In this document: one piece after another, positions 18,692 to 26,908 of the stretch
How the letters are laid out: every line of letters begins with the position of its first letter
Position numbering within the stretch: position 1 is the first letter of the stretch
Notes under the pieces: generated by a model
Seen by the model: the letters and a program-made list of their open reading frames with translations, nothing else
Told to the model about the DNA's origin: nothing
Database searches by the model: none
NCBI RefSeq assembly: GCF_012726345.1
Contig: NZ_PTXN01000003.1
Span: 226,996 to 290,995 of the forward strand
DNA length: 64,000 nucleotides
Source: Marinomonas sp. UCMA 3892
GTDB taxonomy: Bacteria; Pseudomonadota; Gammaproteobacteria; Pseudomonadales; Marinomonadaceae
Reading direction: 5' to 3'
Made by a program: the position numbers and the translations under genes

Positions 18692-19546
18692 TTAATATAC
18701 GGCCAACTCTTCTGCAGTGTATTCATTGAATACGCTGCAAATTACCTTTAACACTTTACGTGTTTCTTGGTCTGTAAGATGAGTATGTAATTCAATAGAC
18801 GAAGTGGGTAGAGTGGGTAAATTGAATAATTCACCTACATCGATCGAATCCTTTGGCGCCATTCTTTGACTAAAAACGCCAACGGCCATTCCTGCAGAAA
18901 TAGCGGCATTAATCACGTCTGTATTTCCGGCAACAAGTACATTATGAGACTTCAAGCCTGCTCTTTTAAGTAGCATAGGAGCTTGATCTCTTACACCACA
19001 TTTTTCATCCAAGGTGGCTAGTTTTAGTGGTTCGTTAGGAGAATACTGAAAACTCGGAGAGGCGTACCAACTATAGTGCTCGATGCAAAGGATAAACCCT
19101 TCCTTACGTTCATCTTCACTACGTAAAATAACCGCATCTAACTCACCATTTAAATAGGCCTCTTTTACCTGAAAAGAGGTATCCGTTGAAATCTCCAACA
19201 CCAAATCAGGAGCAAATTCATTCACCTTTTCGAGCATAGATTGTAGCTCTGAACCAATAAGATGACATCCAATCCCTAGCTTAAGACGCTTTTTTGCTAG
19301 CAATAAGCTTTCGACAGCACGTTCGTGTGCTTCGAGGAAATCCCTTGCCGACGCAATAAACAATTCACCATAGACTTGTCTTGGCGTACGCTCTATCAAA
19401 CGCCGTTTAACACGTTCCTCCAACCGCTTTAATCGTAGACTTAAAGCGGCTTGTGTTGTGCCTAATAAATTGGCAGCTTGTGTAAAACTTTTCAAATCAG
19501 CAATGGCTACAAATGCTCGAACTGAATCAACATCCAACGTCAACAT
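18692..19546 (-). CDS. LysR family transcriptional regulator
   Basis: 284 aa LysR-type regulator: N-terminal winged helix (SVRAFVAIADLKSFTQAANLLGTTQAALSLRLKRLEERVKRRL, described in parts) and a C-terminal effector-binding domain beginning about residue 90 (LKLGIGCHLIGSELQSML). It is divergent from the MFS gene at 19765 and is therefore its probable regulator. A perfect 16-bp inverted repeat lies between them. It converges on the PNPOx-like gene with only 13 bp between stop codons. Confidence 0.87.
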   Translation of the reverse strand: MLTLDVDSVRAFVAIADLKSFTQAANLLGTTQAALSLRLKRLEERVKRRLIERTPRQVYGELFIASARDFLEAHERAVESLLLAKKRLKLGIGCHLIGSELQSMLEKVNEFAPDLVLEISTDTSFQVKEAYLNGELDAVILRSEDERKEGFILCIEHYSWYASPSFQYSPNEPLKLATLDEKCGVRDQAPMLLKRAGLKSHNVLVAGNTDVINAAISAGMAVGVFSQRMAPKDSIDVGELFNLPTLPTSSIELHTHLTDQETRKVLKVICSVFNEYTAEELAVY

Positions 19547-19580
19547 TATAAATACCTTTAAAATAGGTCTAACTATTTAA

Positions 19581-19596
19581 ATCTGTAATCACAGAT
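19581..19596. promoter_or_regulatory. Inverted repeat, candidate LysR operator
   Basis: ATCTGT-AATC-ACAGAT, perfect six-base arms, 35 bp before the LysR start in the LysR/MFS divergent region. The role is inferred from symmetry and position. Confidence 0.5.
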
Positions 19597-19764
19597 ATAT
19601 AAATCATGTCCATTCATTAAAAACTAAGTTAATGCTAATTTCCTCACCAGCCAAAATTGTATTTCAAAAGCTCTTAGGAAAGATAGTTTGTTTTATCTTT
19701 TTAATAATAGCTTTTCGACGAAATGCATTCATTGGAACTGTCTATAATTACGGAGAATTAGTAT

Positions 19765-21267
19765 ATGAGGACTTCTGCCTCAAGAAATAAAATCGCTCTA
19801 ATGGCAATCTGTTTATCTGCTATTATGTTAGGCTTAGAAATAACCAGTGTGCCTTCAGTTTTACCTGTCCTGAAAGATATTTTACCTGCTGACTTCAAAC
19901 AACTACAGTGGATTATGAATGCTTACACTCTCGCCATGTGCTCAGTACTGGTGGCTACGGGTGCATTAGCAGACCGTTTTGGACGTAAACGCGTATTTAC
20001 TGTAGGCATCATTGTTTTTGGTATTGCCTCTCTTATATGTAGCTTAGCGACTAACGCACCTATCCTAATTGCAGCACGTTTTCTACAAGGAATAAGTGCT
20101 GCTGCCATGTTGGCGTGCCAAGTAGCGATATTATCAAATCAATTTCAAAACGGTCCTGAGCGAGGCGTTGCTTTTGCTTGGTGGGGTATCATATTTGGTC
20201 TGGGGTTAGGGTTTGGCCCAATTGTTGGTGGCCTAATCATTGCTCATCTAAGTTGGGAATGGGTATTTTTGATCCATGTATTTATTGCTGTTGCAACTCT
20301 TGTTTTAGCTCGTATTGGCGTATTTGAATCGTCTGATCCTGATTCACTGCGAGTAGATTATGGCGGTATGATTACCTTATCTAGTGCAGTATTTGGTTTA
20401 GTTTTTATGATTACTCAGGGAAAATCTATAGGCTATCTGTCACTAGAAGGAATACTAATTATAAGTGCTAGTACACTTGCTTTTGTCCTCTTTCTTATCA
20501 TTGAAAGTAAAGTAGCAAGGCCTATGTTTGATCTTAAGGCTTTTCGTATTCGGAACTTTTCAGGGGCATTATTTGGCGCAGCAGGTATGAACTTTAGTTT
20601 CTGGCCTTTCGTTGTTTACTTTCCCATTTATCTGCAAGGGGTTCTTGGCTATGACGGAATAACCGCAGGTTTAACAGTACTTGCTCTCACTTTACCTACG
20701 ATCGTTGTTCCGCCATACGCAGAAAAAATTCTAATCAAACAAGGCCCTAAATTTTTGATTTCTTTGGGACTGGTGTGTATTTCTGGTGGCTTCTTCCTTC
20801 TCTGGGTTATAGCGTCTTCCCCTGAAGCAAGTTGGCTCACTCTAATGCCTGGTTGTATTTTAGCGGGTATCGGTCTTGGGTTTACCAATACACCGGTAAC
20901 CAACACAGCAACGGGGTCTTTACCTCCTGAACGTGCAGGCATGGCTTCTGGTATGGAATTCAGTGCTCGTATGATCTCTTTGTCTCTAAATATTGCATTA
21001 ATGGGCCTTATTTTAGCTGACGGAATTGCTTCACGTTTACTCGACTTACTACCAAAAACACTTTCTGAAACGAAGTTAATTGAAATTACAGATATTTTAG
21101 CTTCTGGAAATTTAAATATACTGGAGAATTACGGAATATCAAAAGAAATTGCAAAACATATTCTCATGGAAGGTTTTAGTAGCGTACTTCTATATGGTGC
21201 AACAGCTACAGCTGTAATTTGCTTTATAGCTTTTATTACTTTTGAAAAAAGAAGGCAGTACTCTTAG
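19765..21267 (+). CDS. MFS transporter, DHA2 family
   Basis: 500 aa, about 14 membrane segments. DHA2 signatures are visible: LEITSVPSVLPVLKDIL in TM1, the loop 2-3 motif ADRFGRKRVFTVG, ARFLQGISAAAMLACQVAIL, and the TM5 motif IIFGLGLGFGPIVGGLI followed by WEWVFLIHV. It is probably a drug or metabolite exporter working alone, because no HlyD-type partner is adjacent. GGAG lies nine bases before the ATG. Base composition is more A/T-rich than the surrounding housekeeping genes. The divergent LysR gene is its likely regulator. Confidence 0.85.
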   Translation: MRTSASRNKIALMAICLSAIMLGLEITSVPSVLPVLKDILPADFKQLQWIMNAYTLAMCSVLVATGALADRFGRKRVFTVGIIVFGIASLICSLATNAPILIAARFLQGISAAAMLACQVAILSNQFQNGPERGVAFAWWGIIFGLGLGFGPIVGGLIIAHLSWEWVFLIHVFIAVATLVLARIGVFESSDPDSLRVDYGGMITLSSAVFGLVFMITQGKSIGYLSLEGILIISASTLAFVLFLIIESKVARPMFDLKAFRIRNFSGALFGAAGMNFSFWPFVVYFPIYLQGVLGYDGITAGLTVLALTLPTIVVPPYAEKILIKQGPKFLISLGLVCISGGFFLLWVIASSPEASWLTLMPGCILAGIGLGFTNTPVTNTATGSLPPERAGMASGMEFSARMISLSLNIALMGLILADGIASRLLDLLPKTLSETKLIEITDILASGNLNILENYGISKEIAKHILMEGFSSVLLYGATATAVICFIAFITFEKRRQYS

Positions 21268-21431
21268 CTAAAAATTTATTAATAATAAACTCATAATTTA
21301 AATCCAATATGAATATTGAAGTGAATAATACATTTCAAATGGAAGTATAGTTTAAACTTCTTACTTATTTTGAATAATCTTCAATATGTGCTTTTAAGGT
21401 ATAAATGTAAAAATATTACTGGCTCTTAAAA

Positions 21432-21620
21432 ATGAGGCCTGCTAGTATCAAAAGCATGACGTATCTTATTGCACGATCACATCGATTTATCAGCCTCCGA
21501 GTCCCTAAACTGGACGCGGCGGCTTTGTTCTTTCTGAAATAACCTTTCAAAGACAAGCTCTCTCCGAGTCCTGACTCGGAGGAATCCAAAAAGATTGCAT
21601 TGAACTTTTCATCTTGGATT
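21432..21620 (+). promoter_or_regulatory. Structured leader of the PheS-like gene, possible attenuator
   Basis: The 367 bp between the MFS gene and the PheS-like start contain this patterned stretch; the first ~160 bp are plain A/T-rich. CCTCCGAGTCC occurs at 21494-21504 and CTCCGAGTCC again at 21562-21571. The second copy forms a nine-base hairpin with GACTCGGAG (21573-21581), and the first copy could compete for the same partner. A second stem pairs AATCCAA (21583-21589) with TTGGATT (21614-21620), just before the ribosome site of the PheS-like gene. A short open frame, 21432-21542 (36 codons; inner ATG at 21456), contains the first copy and ends ALFFLK, but has no Shine-Dalgarno sequence. 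No T-run follows the first hairpin. The regulatory role is inference. Confidence 0.45.
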
Positions 21621-21634
21621 TATGGAGCTTTATT

Positions 21635-22759
21635 ATGTCTAAACACAATTATCTTACCCACGAACAATTACTTAGCGCACTTTCTCTGCGCGATCTGACT
21701 AATCCAAAACATGGCATGCATGCCATGCAGCAACTCATTAGTGAAGCGGAAACTGCTGTCGCAGCATTGTGGTCTTGCTATCTACAGCGCATCAACGCTA
21801 ACCCTATTGTTCCCGTCTATGAAAACTACGACGCACTTGGCTATCCTGTCGATGGCGCATCAAGAGACGTTCGCTACAGTCGCTATGCTTCAGACAGCTT
21901 GATGCTACGCACTCAAACGTCGAGTTCTGTGCCTACTTGGTTGAGCAGTTGGCGAAGCCTACGACCGGAGTCCCTTGGAATAATCAGTCACGGTCTGGTT
22001 TACCGTCGTGACTGTATTGATCGCTGGCATTGCGCAGAACCTCATCAATTGGACATCTGGATTGTCATGCCCAAAACTCAAGCTGAAGAAGATATAGAGG
22101 TTTTGAATGAGTCCATTGCGGCACTGCTGAAAACCCTATTGCCCAATCATGTGGTACAACAATCCAAATCACCGCACCCCTATACAATAAATGGCGTTCA
22201 ACTTGATGCTATTGAAGGGCAAAATCTGATTGAAGTAGGCGAGTGCGGCAACATAGATCCAGACTTATTAACCAGAAACGGTTGGTCGAGTGATGATTAT
22301 ACTGGCGTAGCCATCGGATTAGGCTTGGACAGAGTGCTGATGTTACGTAAAGGCATTCCTGATATTCGACTGCTTCGGGACCCAGATCCGCGAATCCAAC
22401 AACAAATGCTCGATTTATCACCTTGGCGACCTGTCTCGCGACAACCTAAAGCCGAACGTGATATTTCGATTGTGGTGAACCGAGACACAGATATGGACAT
22501 TATTGGTGATCAAGTTCGCCTAACTTTAGGAGAACAAGCTCACTGGCTAGAAGAACTTCAACTTTTATCACGAACGGAATACCAACAATTACCAAAATCC
22601 GCCATAGAAAGATTAGGAATGACATCAACGCAGGTTAATTTACTTTTACGAATCAATTTACGGCATCCAACTCGAAGTGTGCCAACAAGCCTTGCCAACG
22701 AGTTACGAAACAAGATTTATTTGTCGTTGAATCAAGGACATAACTACTTAGCCAACTAG
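21635..22759 (+). CDS. Stand-alone PheS-like class II ligase with FDX-ACB domain
   Basis: 374 aa protein related to phenylalanyl-tRNA synthetase alpha subunit but not the ordinary PheS. It has a class II core: LMLRTQTSSSVPTWL (PheS-type LRTHTS region), motif 2 GLVYRRDCIDRWH..PHQLDIW (about residues 122-141) and motif 3 GLGLDRVLMLRKGIPDIRLL (about 228-247). It ends with a ferredoxin-fold anticodon-binding domain (about 272-370, from RDISIVVNR to RNKIYLSL). This core plus FDX-ACB order is that of mitochondrial PheRS; bacterial PheS lacks the FDX-ACB domain. SEED-type annotations call similar bacterial proteins a PheS-related mystery ligase (from memory). The ATG at 21635 follows TGGAGC; the frame is open to 21614. 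The substrate is unknown. A strong terminator follows. Confidence 0.8.
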   Translation: MSKHNYLTHEQLLSALSLRDLTNPKHGMHAMQQLISEAETAVAALWSCYLQRINANPIVPVYENYDALGYPVDGASRDVRYSRYASDSLMLRTQTSSSVPTWLSSWRSLRPESLGIISHGLVYRRDCIDRWHCAEPHQLDIWIVMPKTQAEEDIEVLNESIAALLKTLLPNHVVQQSKSPHPYTINGVQLDAIEGQNLIEVGECGNIDPDLLTRNGWSSDDYTGVAIGLGLDRVLMLRKGIPDIRLLRDPDPRIQQQMLDLSPWRPVSRQPKAERDISIVVNRDTDMDIIGDQVRLTLGEQAHWLEELQLLSRTEYQQLPKSAIERLGMTSTQVNLLLRINLRHPTRSVPTSLANELRNKIYLSLNQGHNYLAN

Positions 22760-22786
22760 CCCAACAGACAACAAACTTACAAAATC

Positions 22787-22833
22787 AAACCACTTTCACG
22801 TACTTTATATGTTCGTGAAAGTGGTTTTTTTCT
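22787..22833 (+). terminator. Strong rho-independent terminator
   Basis: Fourteen-base perfect stem AAACCACTTTCACG / CGTGAAAGTGGTTT with a 13-base loop, then TTTTTTCTT, 28 bp after the PheS-like stop codon. Confidence 0.92.
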
Positions 22834-22982
22834 TGCGGTTTTCCATAAAATCGCTACCCTTGCACACTTTTTTAAGCTTCTGCGCGTTTCTTAGAGTGCC
22901 TTTTTTACCCAAAAAAGCACTTCTAATATTCAACCCACGAACAATAAAACGATAATCCTATCGAATAAAGGGAGTGCCCTAC

Positions 22983-24389
22983 ATGGCAGCCATCATAGAC
23001 TTTTTAAATACTATTTTCTGGGGGTATATCCTCATCTATGGACTACTAGCCGTAGGCGTATATTTCACTTTACGTCTAGGTTTTATTCAGGTCCGTCGTT
23101 TTCCAGAATTCATCCGAACTGTTCTTAAAGCCCCACAATCCGATCGTGGCGGTATCTCTCCTTTCCAAGCACTTTGTACTAGCCTCGCTTCTCGTGTAGG
23201 AACAGGCAATATGACAGGTGTTGCTGTCGCATTATATTTAGGTGGCCCTGGGGCCATTTTTTGGATGTGGGTGGTGGCAATTATCGGTATGGCAACCGCC
23301 TACGCTGAAAGCACCTTGGCTCAGCTCTACAAAATGCGCGATCAAAATGGCCAATTACGTGGCGGCCCTGCGTTTTACATCAGCAAAGGCTTAAAAGCAC
23401 CTTGGGCTGGTGCGGTATTTTCGCTTGCGCTTATCTTGGCGTTTGGTTTGGTATTCAATGCGGTGCAAGCCAACTCGATTGCAGGCGCAATGGAAGGCGC
23501 ATTTGGTATCGACACCAGTGTGACCGGCATCGTTATCATGCTATTAGCGGCGATTGTTATCTTCGGTGGTATCAAGAAAATCGCACGTTTTGCTGAAATC
23601 GTTGTGCCATTCATGGCAATTTTATATCTACTACTAGCCTTGTATGTGATCTTCGCCAATATCTCTGACGTACCGGCGGCATTCGCGTTAATCTTTAAGA
23701 GCGCATTTGGTATTGAGCAAGCAGCAGGCGGCGTTTTAGGTGCTATGCTGAACGGTGTCAAACGTGGTTTATTTTCCAACGAAGCGGGTATGGGTTCTGC
23801 GCCAAACATTGCAGCGGTTGCTACACCAAACCCTCATCATCCATCATCACAAGGCATGGTTCAATCATTAGGTGTTTTCATTGATACACTGCTGATTTGC
23901 ACGGCAACCGCCTTGATGATTCTATTATCTGGTGCATTGGGTAACGGTCAAACAGGTATTGCCTTAACGCAAACGGCGTTAACCACTCACATCGGTAGTG
24001 CGGGTCATTACTTTGTTGCTATTGCGATTTTCTTCTTCGCTTTTACCTCCATTATCGGTAACTACAGTTATGCAGAAAATGCGCTAACTTACCTAAAATG
24101 GGCAAATAAACCAGGGATTTTCATTCTACGCATCTTAGCGCTTGGTATGATCCCTTGGGGCGCATATGAAAGTGTGGCGATGGTATTCAATGCAGCTGAT
24201 GCAGCGATGGGTCTAATGGCAACCATTAACCTGATTGCGATTGTGATGTTATCTGGTTTGGTAGTGAAATTAACCAAAGACTATTTCACGCAATTGAAAA
24301 CTCATACACCAGTGTTCAATTCCGACGACTACCCAGAAATTCGTGACGACATAGATCTTAGTGTTTGGGACGAAAAACCAAGCAAATAA
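22983..24389 (+). CDS. Sodium:alanine symporter family (AGCS) transporter
   Basis: 468 aa inner-membrane symporter of the alanine or glycine:cation family, about 11 hydrophobic segments. Signatures are GVYFTLRLGFIQVRRF, FQALCTSLASRVGTGNMTGVA, YAESTLAQLYK, GGPAFYISKGL and GLFSNEAGMGSAPNIAA. It imports alanine, glycine or serine with sodium. The ATG at 22983 is preceded by GGGAG; an in-frame GTG at 22974 lies too close to that site. It stands behind the PheS-like gene on the same strand but is separated by a terminator, so it is probably a separate transcript. Confidence 0.92.
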   Translation: MAAIIDFLNTIFWGYILIYGLLAVGVYFTLRLGFIQVRRFPEFIRTVLKAPQSDRGGISPFQALCTSLASRVGTGNMTGVAVALYLGGPGAIFWMWVVAIIGMATAYAESTLAQLYKMRDQNGQLRGGPAFYISKGLKAPWAGAVFSLALILAFGLVFNAVQANSIAGAMEGAFGIDTSVTGIVIMLLAAIVIFGGIKKIARFAEIVVPFMAILYLLLALYVIFANISDVPAAFALIFKSAFGIEQAAGGVLGAMLNGVKRGLFSNEAGMGSAPNIAAVATPNPHHPSSQGMVQSLGVFIDTLLICTATALMILLSGALGNGQTGIALTQTALTTHIGSAGHYFVAIAIFFFAFTSIIGNYSYAENALTYLKWANKPGIFILRILALGMIPWGAYESVAMVFNAADAAMGLMATINLIAIVMLSGLVVKLTKDYFTQLKTHTPVFNSDDYPEIRDDIDLSVWDEKPSK

Positions 24390-24428
24390 ATCGTTCTTAC
24401 TGATTTCGATCTTACTGATTTTAAAGAC

Positions 24429-24458
24429 AAAAAACCCGCTTTGATGAAGCGGGTTTTT
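24429..24458. terminator. Rho-independent terminator after the AGCS gene
   Basis: AAAAACCCGCTT / AAGCGGGTTTTT stem with a short loop and T-runs on both strands, between the symporter gene and the convergent DUF2798 gene. Confidence 0.88.
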
Positions 24459-24499
24459 CATTTCGAATATTTACATTTAATAAAGCGTTATCTCAAACG

Positions 24500-24715
24500 C
24501 TAAACTTTCACTGCTAATTTATGCGCTAAAGCATGCAAAAATGGCCCGGCGATGAAAGAAATAATACCCGCAGCAGGCCAAGCCAATACCCAAGCATGCA
24601 TCCATAATGAGACGAAATTTGGATGTAACCCAATATTCAGATACGTAATCCATGCGGACATAAACAACGACAAGGTAAACGACATTAATACGGCAAAAAT
24701 AATTCTGTGTTTCAT
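24500..24715 (-). CDS. DUF2798 family small membrane protein
   Basis: 71 aa with two membrane segments (about residues 5-25 and 42-62). The pattern MKHRIIFAVLMSFTLSLFMS, then NFVSLWMHAWVLAWPAAGI and a Pro before the end is that of DUF2798 proteins, whose role is unknown. A basic patch (HALAHKLAVKV) ends the chain. It is divergent from the LysR gene at 24867, which may regulate it. Confidence 0.78.
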   Translation of the reverse strand: MKHRIIFAVLMSFTLSLFMSAWITYLNIGLHPNFVSLWMHAWVLAWPAAGIISFIAGPFLHALAHKLAVKV

Positions 24716-24866
24716 GTTTCTCTCCTAATGAACTTACCGTCTTCTCTATAAATAGAGTGCCCCAGACGAAAAGTAAGTAAACGACTCAAACTCTGAATAC
24801 ATACTAGCAAACAACAATATTTGTAAATATACTGATTTTTTAAAAACAAATTTACGAAAATGAAAA

Positions 24867-25757
24867 ATGCTTGATGATCTAAAGATTTTTATTACTGCTG
24901 CCAATAAAAATAGTCTGACTGCCGCCGCTCAACATCTTGATATGACTATCGCTACGGTATCTCGCCGTATCAGTGCCCTTGAGCAAAAACTTGGCTGTGA
25001 GTTACTACATCGTTCAACAAAAGGACTAACACTCACACCAGTGGGAGAAAGCTACTATCGCGAATGCGCGGAATTCATCGATGCGTTAGATCAGCGAATT
25101 TCCAACCTAGACCAAACCCTAAACAGTCTAAAAGGTGATTTGAAAGTACTTGCTCCGGTAAATTTGGGCAGTGGACCTCTAGACGCATTTTGGCAAGGTT
25201 TTGTTCAACTGTACCCAGACATCGAACTAAACATAGAACTGAGCAACACACTGCAAGACATCAGAGACACCCGCGCTGACATCGCCTTGCGCTCGGGGAA
25301 TCAACCCAGCTCATCATTGATTCAAAAGAAACTAGGTCACATTGAGCCTATTCTAGTCGCATCGCCTAACATGGCATTCCCACTGCCTAAAACGATAGAA
25401 GACTTACAACATGCGCCGAGCATTGCGTCCAACATGTTTGCCGATTGGTTACTGATTAATAATCAAGAAGATCGGCGCCCGTTAAACAAAGAGCACCGGC
25501 ATATTAGTAATGACATGACAATCACACTCAACCTAGCGAAAGCGGGCGCTGGAATTGCCTTAATTCCCATGAGCATGGTGCATGGCGCCCTTGAAACTGG
25601 CGAGCTTATTCGGGTATTGCCTGAATGGCGCGGTCAAAATAGAGAGATTTTTTTAGTCTGGCCTTATCGACGCAGCTTATCAGCCAGAGCAAAGCTCTTG
25701 AAAGAGGAGATGACGAAATTTCTTCACCAACAAACTTGGTTTCATCCAAGCCCTTAG
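24867..25757 (+). CDS. LysR family transcriptional regulator
   Basis: 296 aa. The N-terminal helix-turn-helix (LKIFITAANKNSLTAAAQHL, then IATVSRRISALEQKLGCELLHR) is followed by a long linker helix with the LDQRISNLDQTLNSLKG pattern and an effector domain like that of the CrgA/AaeR group (LKVLAPVNLGSGPLDAFWQGF). No clear Shine-Dalgarno site precedes the ATG. It is divergent from the DUF2798 gene and 80 bp upstream of the TauE/SafE exporter on the same strand; either may be its target. Confidence 0.86.
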   Translation: MLDDLKIFITAANKNSLTAAAQHLDMTIATVSRRISALEQKLGCELLHRSTKGLTLTPVGESYYRECAEFIDALDQRISNLDQTLNSLKGDLKVLAPVNLGSGPLDAFWQGFVQLYPDIELNIELSNTLQDIRDTRADIALRSGNQPSSSLIQKKLGHIEPILVASPNMAFPLPKTIEDLQHAPSIASNMFADWLLINNQEDRRPLNKEHRHISNDMTITLNLAKAGAGIALIPMSMVHGALETGELIRVLPEWRGQNREIFLVWPYRRSLSARAKLLKEEMTKFLHQQTWFHPSP

Positions 25758-25837
25758 CCTAAAAAGGGAACTTTGATTAAACTAACGTACAATAATTTCA
25801 CACCATTCAATCTCATTTCTTAACACGAAGGACAACC

Positions 25838-26644
25838 ATGGAAAACTTATTCTGGTGGCAATACGCCTTAATCGGCGCCATTTTTATATGGAGCGGCTTT
25901 GTTCGCAGTGGTTTAGGATTTGGCGGCGCAGTACTGGCTTTGCCTTTCCTATTATTGGTAAAAAACGATCCGCTATTATTTTTGCCAATTATTTCCATTC
26001 ATCTGTTAGTGTTTTCCAGCTGGATTGCATGGCAAGGATCGAGAGCTACCAAACAACAAGCCATACTCGCAGCAGAACGAGGCGAAGCGCCACAAGAAGC
26101 ACAAGGCAATATCGCTTGGGGTTATTTAAAAAAAGCCCTCGGCATCATGATAGTGCCGAAACTGATCGGCGTATTTGGTTTATTAACCTTACCGGGCAAC
26201 ATAGTCACTGGCGTGATATTTGTCATTGTTGCTGTCTTTGCTGTGTCTTACATCCTGAATAAACCGTTTTATACCAACAACAAATTCCTCGATACCATCT
26301 TTCTTATGCTTGGCGGCTACGTAAGTGGCACTTCCTTAATCGGCGCACCGCTTATCGTCTCCGTCTTCGCCACCAAAGTTCCCCGCCATCAACTGCGCGA
26401 TACCTTGTTCGTGCTCTGGTTTATTCTGGTGATGATCAAAATGGTGTCCTTCCTCATCGCTGGCATCGATTTACAACTCATCCATCAACTTTGGTTACTA
26501 CCTTGCGCCTTGATTGGTCATGTATTTGGCCAAAAGCTACACAACCGTATTCAAAAAGCTGAAACACCCGTCTTCTTCCAATTCGTCGGCTGGGCGCTGC
26601 TCATCGTCTGCGGATTTGGCTTGTACTCGACGTTCATGCTTTAG
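25838..26644 (+). CDS. TSUP (TauE/SafE) family exporter
   Basis: 268 aa with about eight membrane segments and the two half-repeats of the TSUP family; the first begins WSGFVRSGLGFGGAVLALPFLL, with the diagnostic GxGFGGG-like run. Members export sulfite, sulfoacetate or other organosulfur or C1 anions. AAGGA lies five bases before the ATG. The upstream LysR gene on the same strand may regulate it. The substrate is not inferable. Confidence 0.85.
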   Translation: MENLFWWQYALIGAIFIWSGFVRSGLGFGGAVLALPFLLLVKNDPLLFLPIISIHLLVFSSWIAWQGSRATKQQAILAAERGEAPQEAQGNIAWGYLKKALGIMIVPKLIGVFGLLTLPGNIVTGVIFVIVAVFAVSYILNKPFYTNNKFLDTIFLMLGGYVSGTSLIGAPLIVSVFATKVPRHQLRDTLFVLWFILVMIKMVSFLIAGIDLQLIHQLWLLPCALIGHVFGQKLHNRIQKAETPVFFQFVGWALLIVCGFGLYSTFML

Positions 26645-26654
26645 TCCGCAGTAA

Positions 26655-26791
26655 CGCTGTTACCAGATCAACTCTCGCTCCGGCGCTAAAGCGCAAACAC
26701 CCACGAGATGTTGATCTTGTAACCGCTATATCAGAGTCAATTGCCCAAAAACACTTATGTGCAAATATCCGTGAGATATTGATTTGGTGAC
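26655..26791. repeat. Tandem pair of diverged ~69-bp palindromic units
   Basis: Two adjacent units, 26655-26723 and 26724-26791, both start CGCT and end in GTAAC or GTGAC; their right halves align over 37 positions with mostly transition differences. Inside the first unit GTTACCAGATCAAC (26659-26672) and GTTGATCTTGTAAC (26710-26723) form a 14-base inverted repeat with one mismatch. It lies between the convergent exporter and D-lactate dehydrogenase genes; no plausible gene is present. It looks like a dispersed intergenic palindromic element, partly decayed. Confidence 0.6.
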
Positions 26792-26846
26792 ATTCGCTAA
26801 ATGAACAATAGTGTCGACATGACGACATGCTCAAGCGGTTCAAGCA

Positions 26847-26888
26847 GACGTTTTGCGCTGACGATGTCAGTGACGCAAGCAAAACGTC
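26847..26888. terminator. Long nested hairpin between convergent genes
   Basis: Outer arms GACGTTTTGC (26847-26856) and GCAAAACGTC (26879-26888), inner hairpin CTGAC-GAT-GTCAG. It sits 20 bp after the stop codon of the leftward D-lactate dehydrogenase gene and could end that transcript, though no T-run follows. Confidence 0.5.
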
Positions 26889-26908
26889 CTCTTGATACGC
26901 ATGACAGA

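Noticed and set aside
21635-22759. Reading this gene as EpmA (EF-P lysine ligase) or lysyl-tRNA synthetase-like
   Set aside because: Motif 2 and 3 sequences and the C-terminal FDX-ACB domain are of the PheRS type; EpmA is shorter and lacks that domain.
23375-23809. 144-codon leftward frame inside the AGCS symporter gene
   Set aside because: Mirror frame of a strongly conserved gene, low-complexity Ala/Pro/Lys composition.
26634-26882. 82-codon leftward frame between the TSUP and dehydrogenase genes
   Set aside because: It runs through the tandem palindromic repeat and the nested hairpin and its translation merely mirrors the repeat; no ribosome site.
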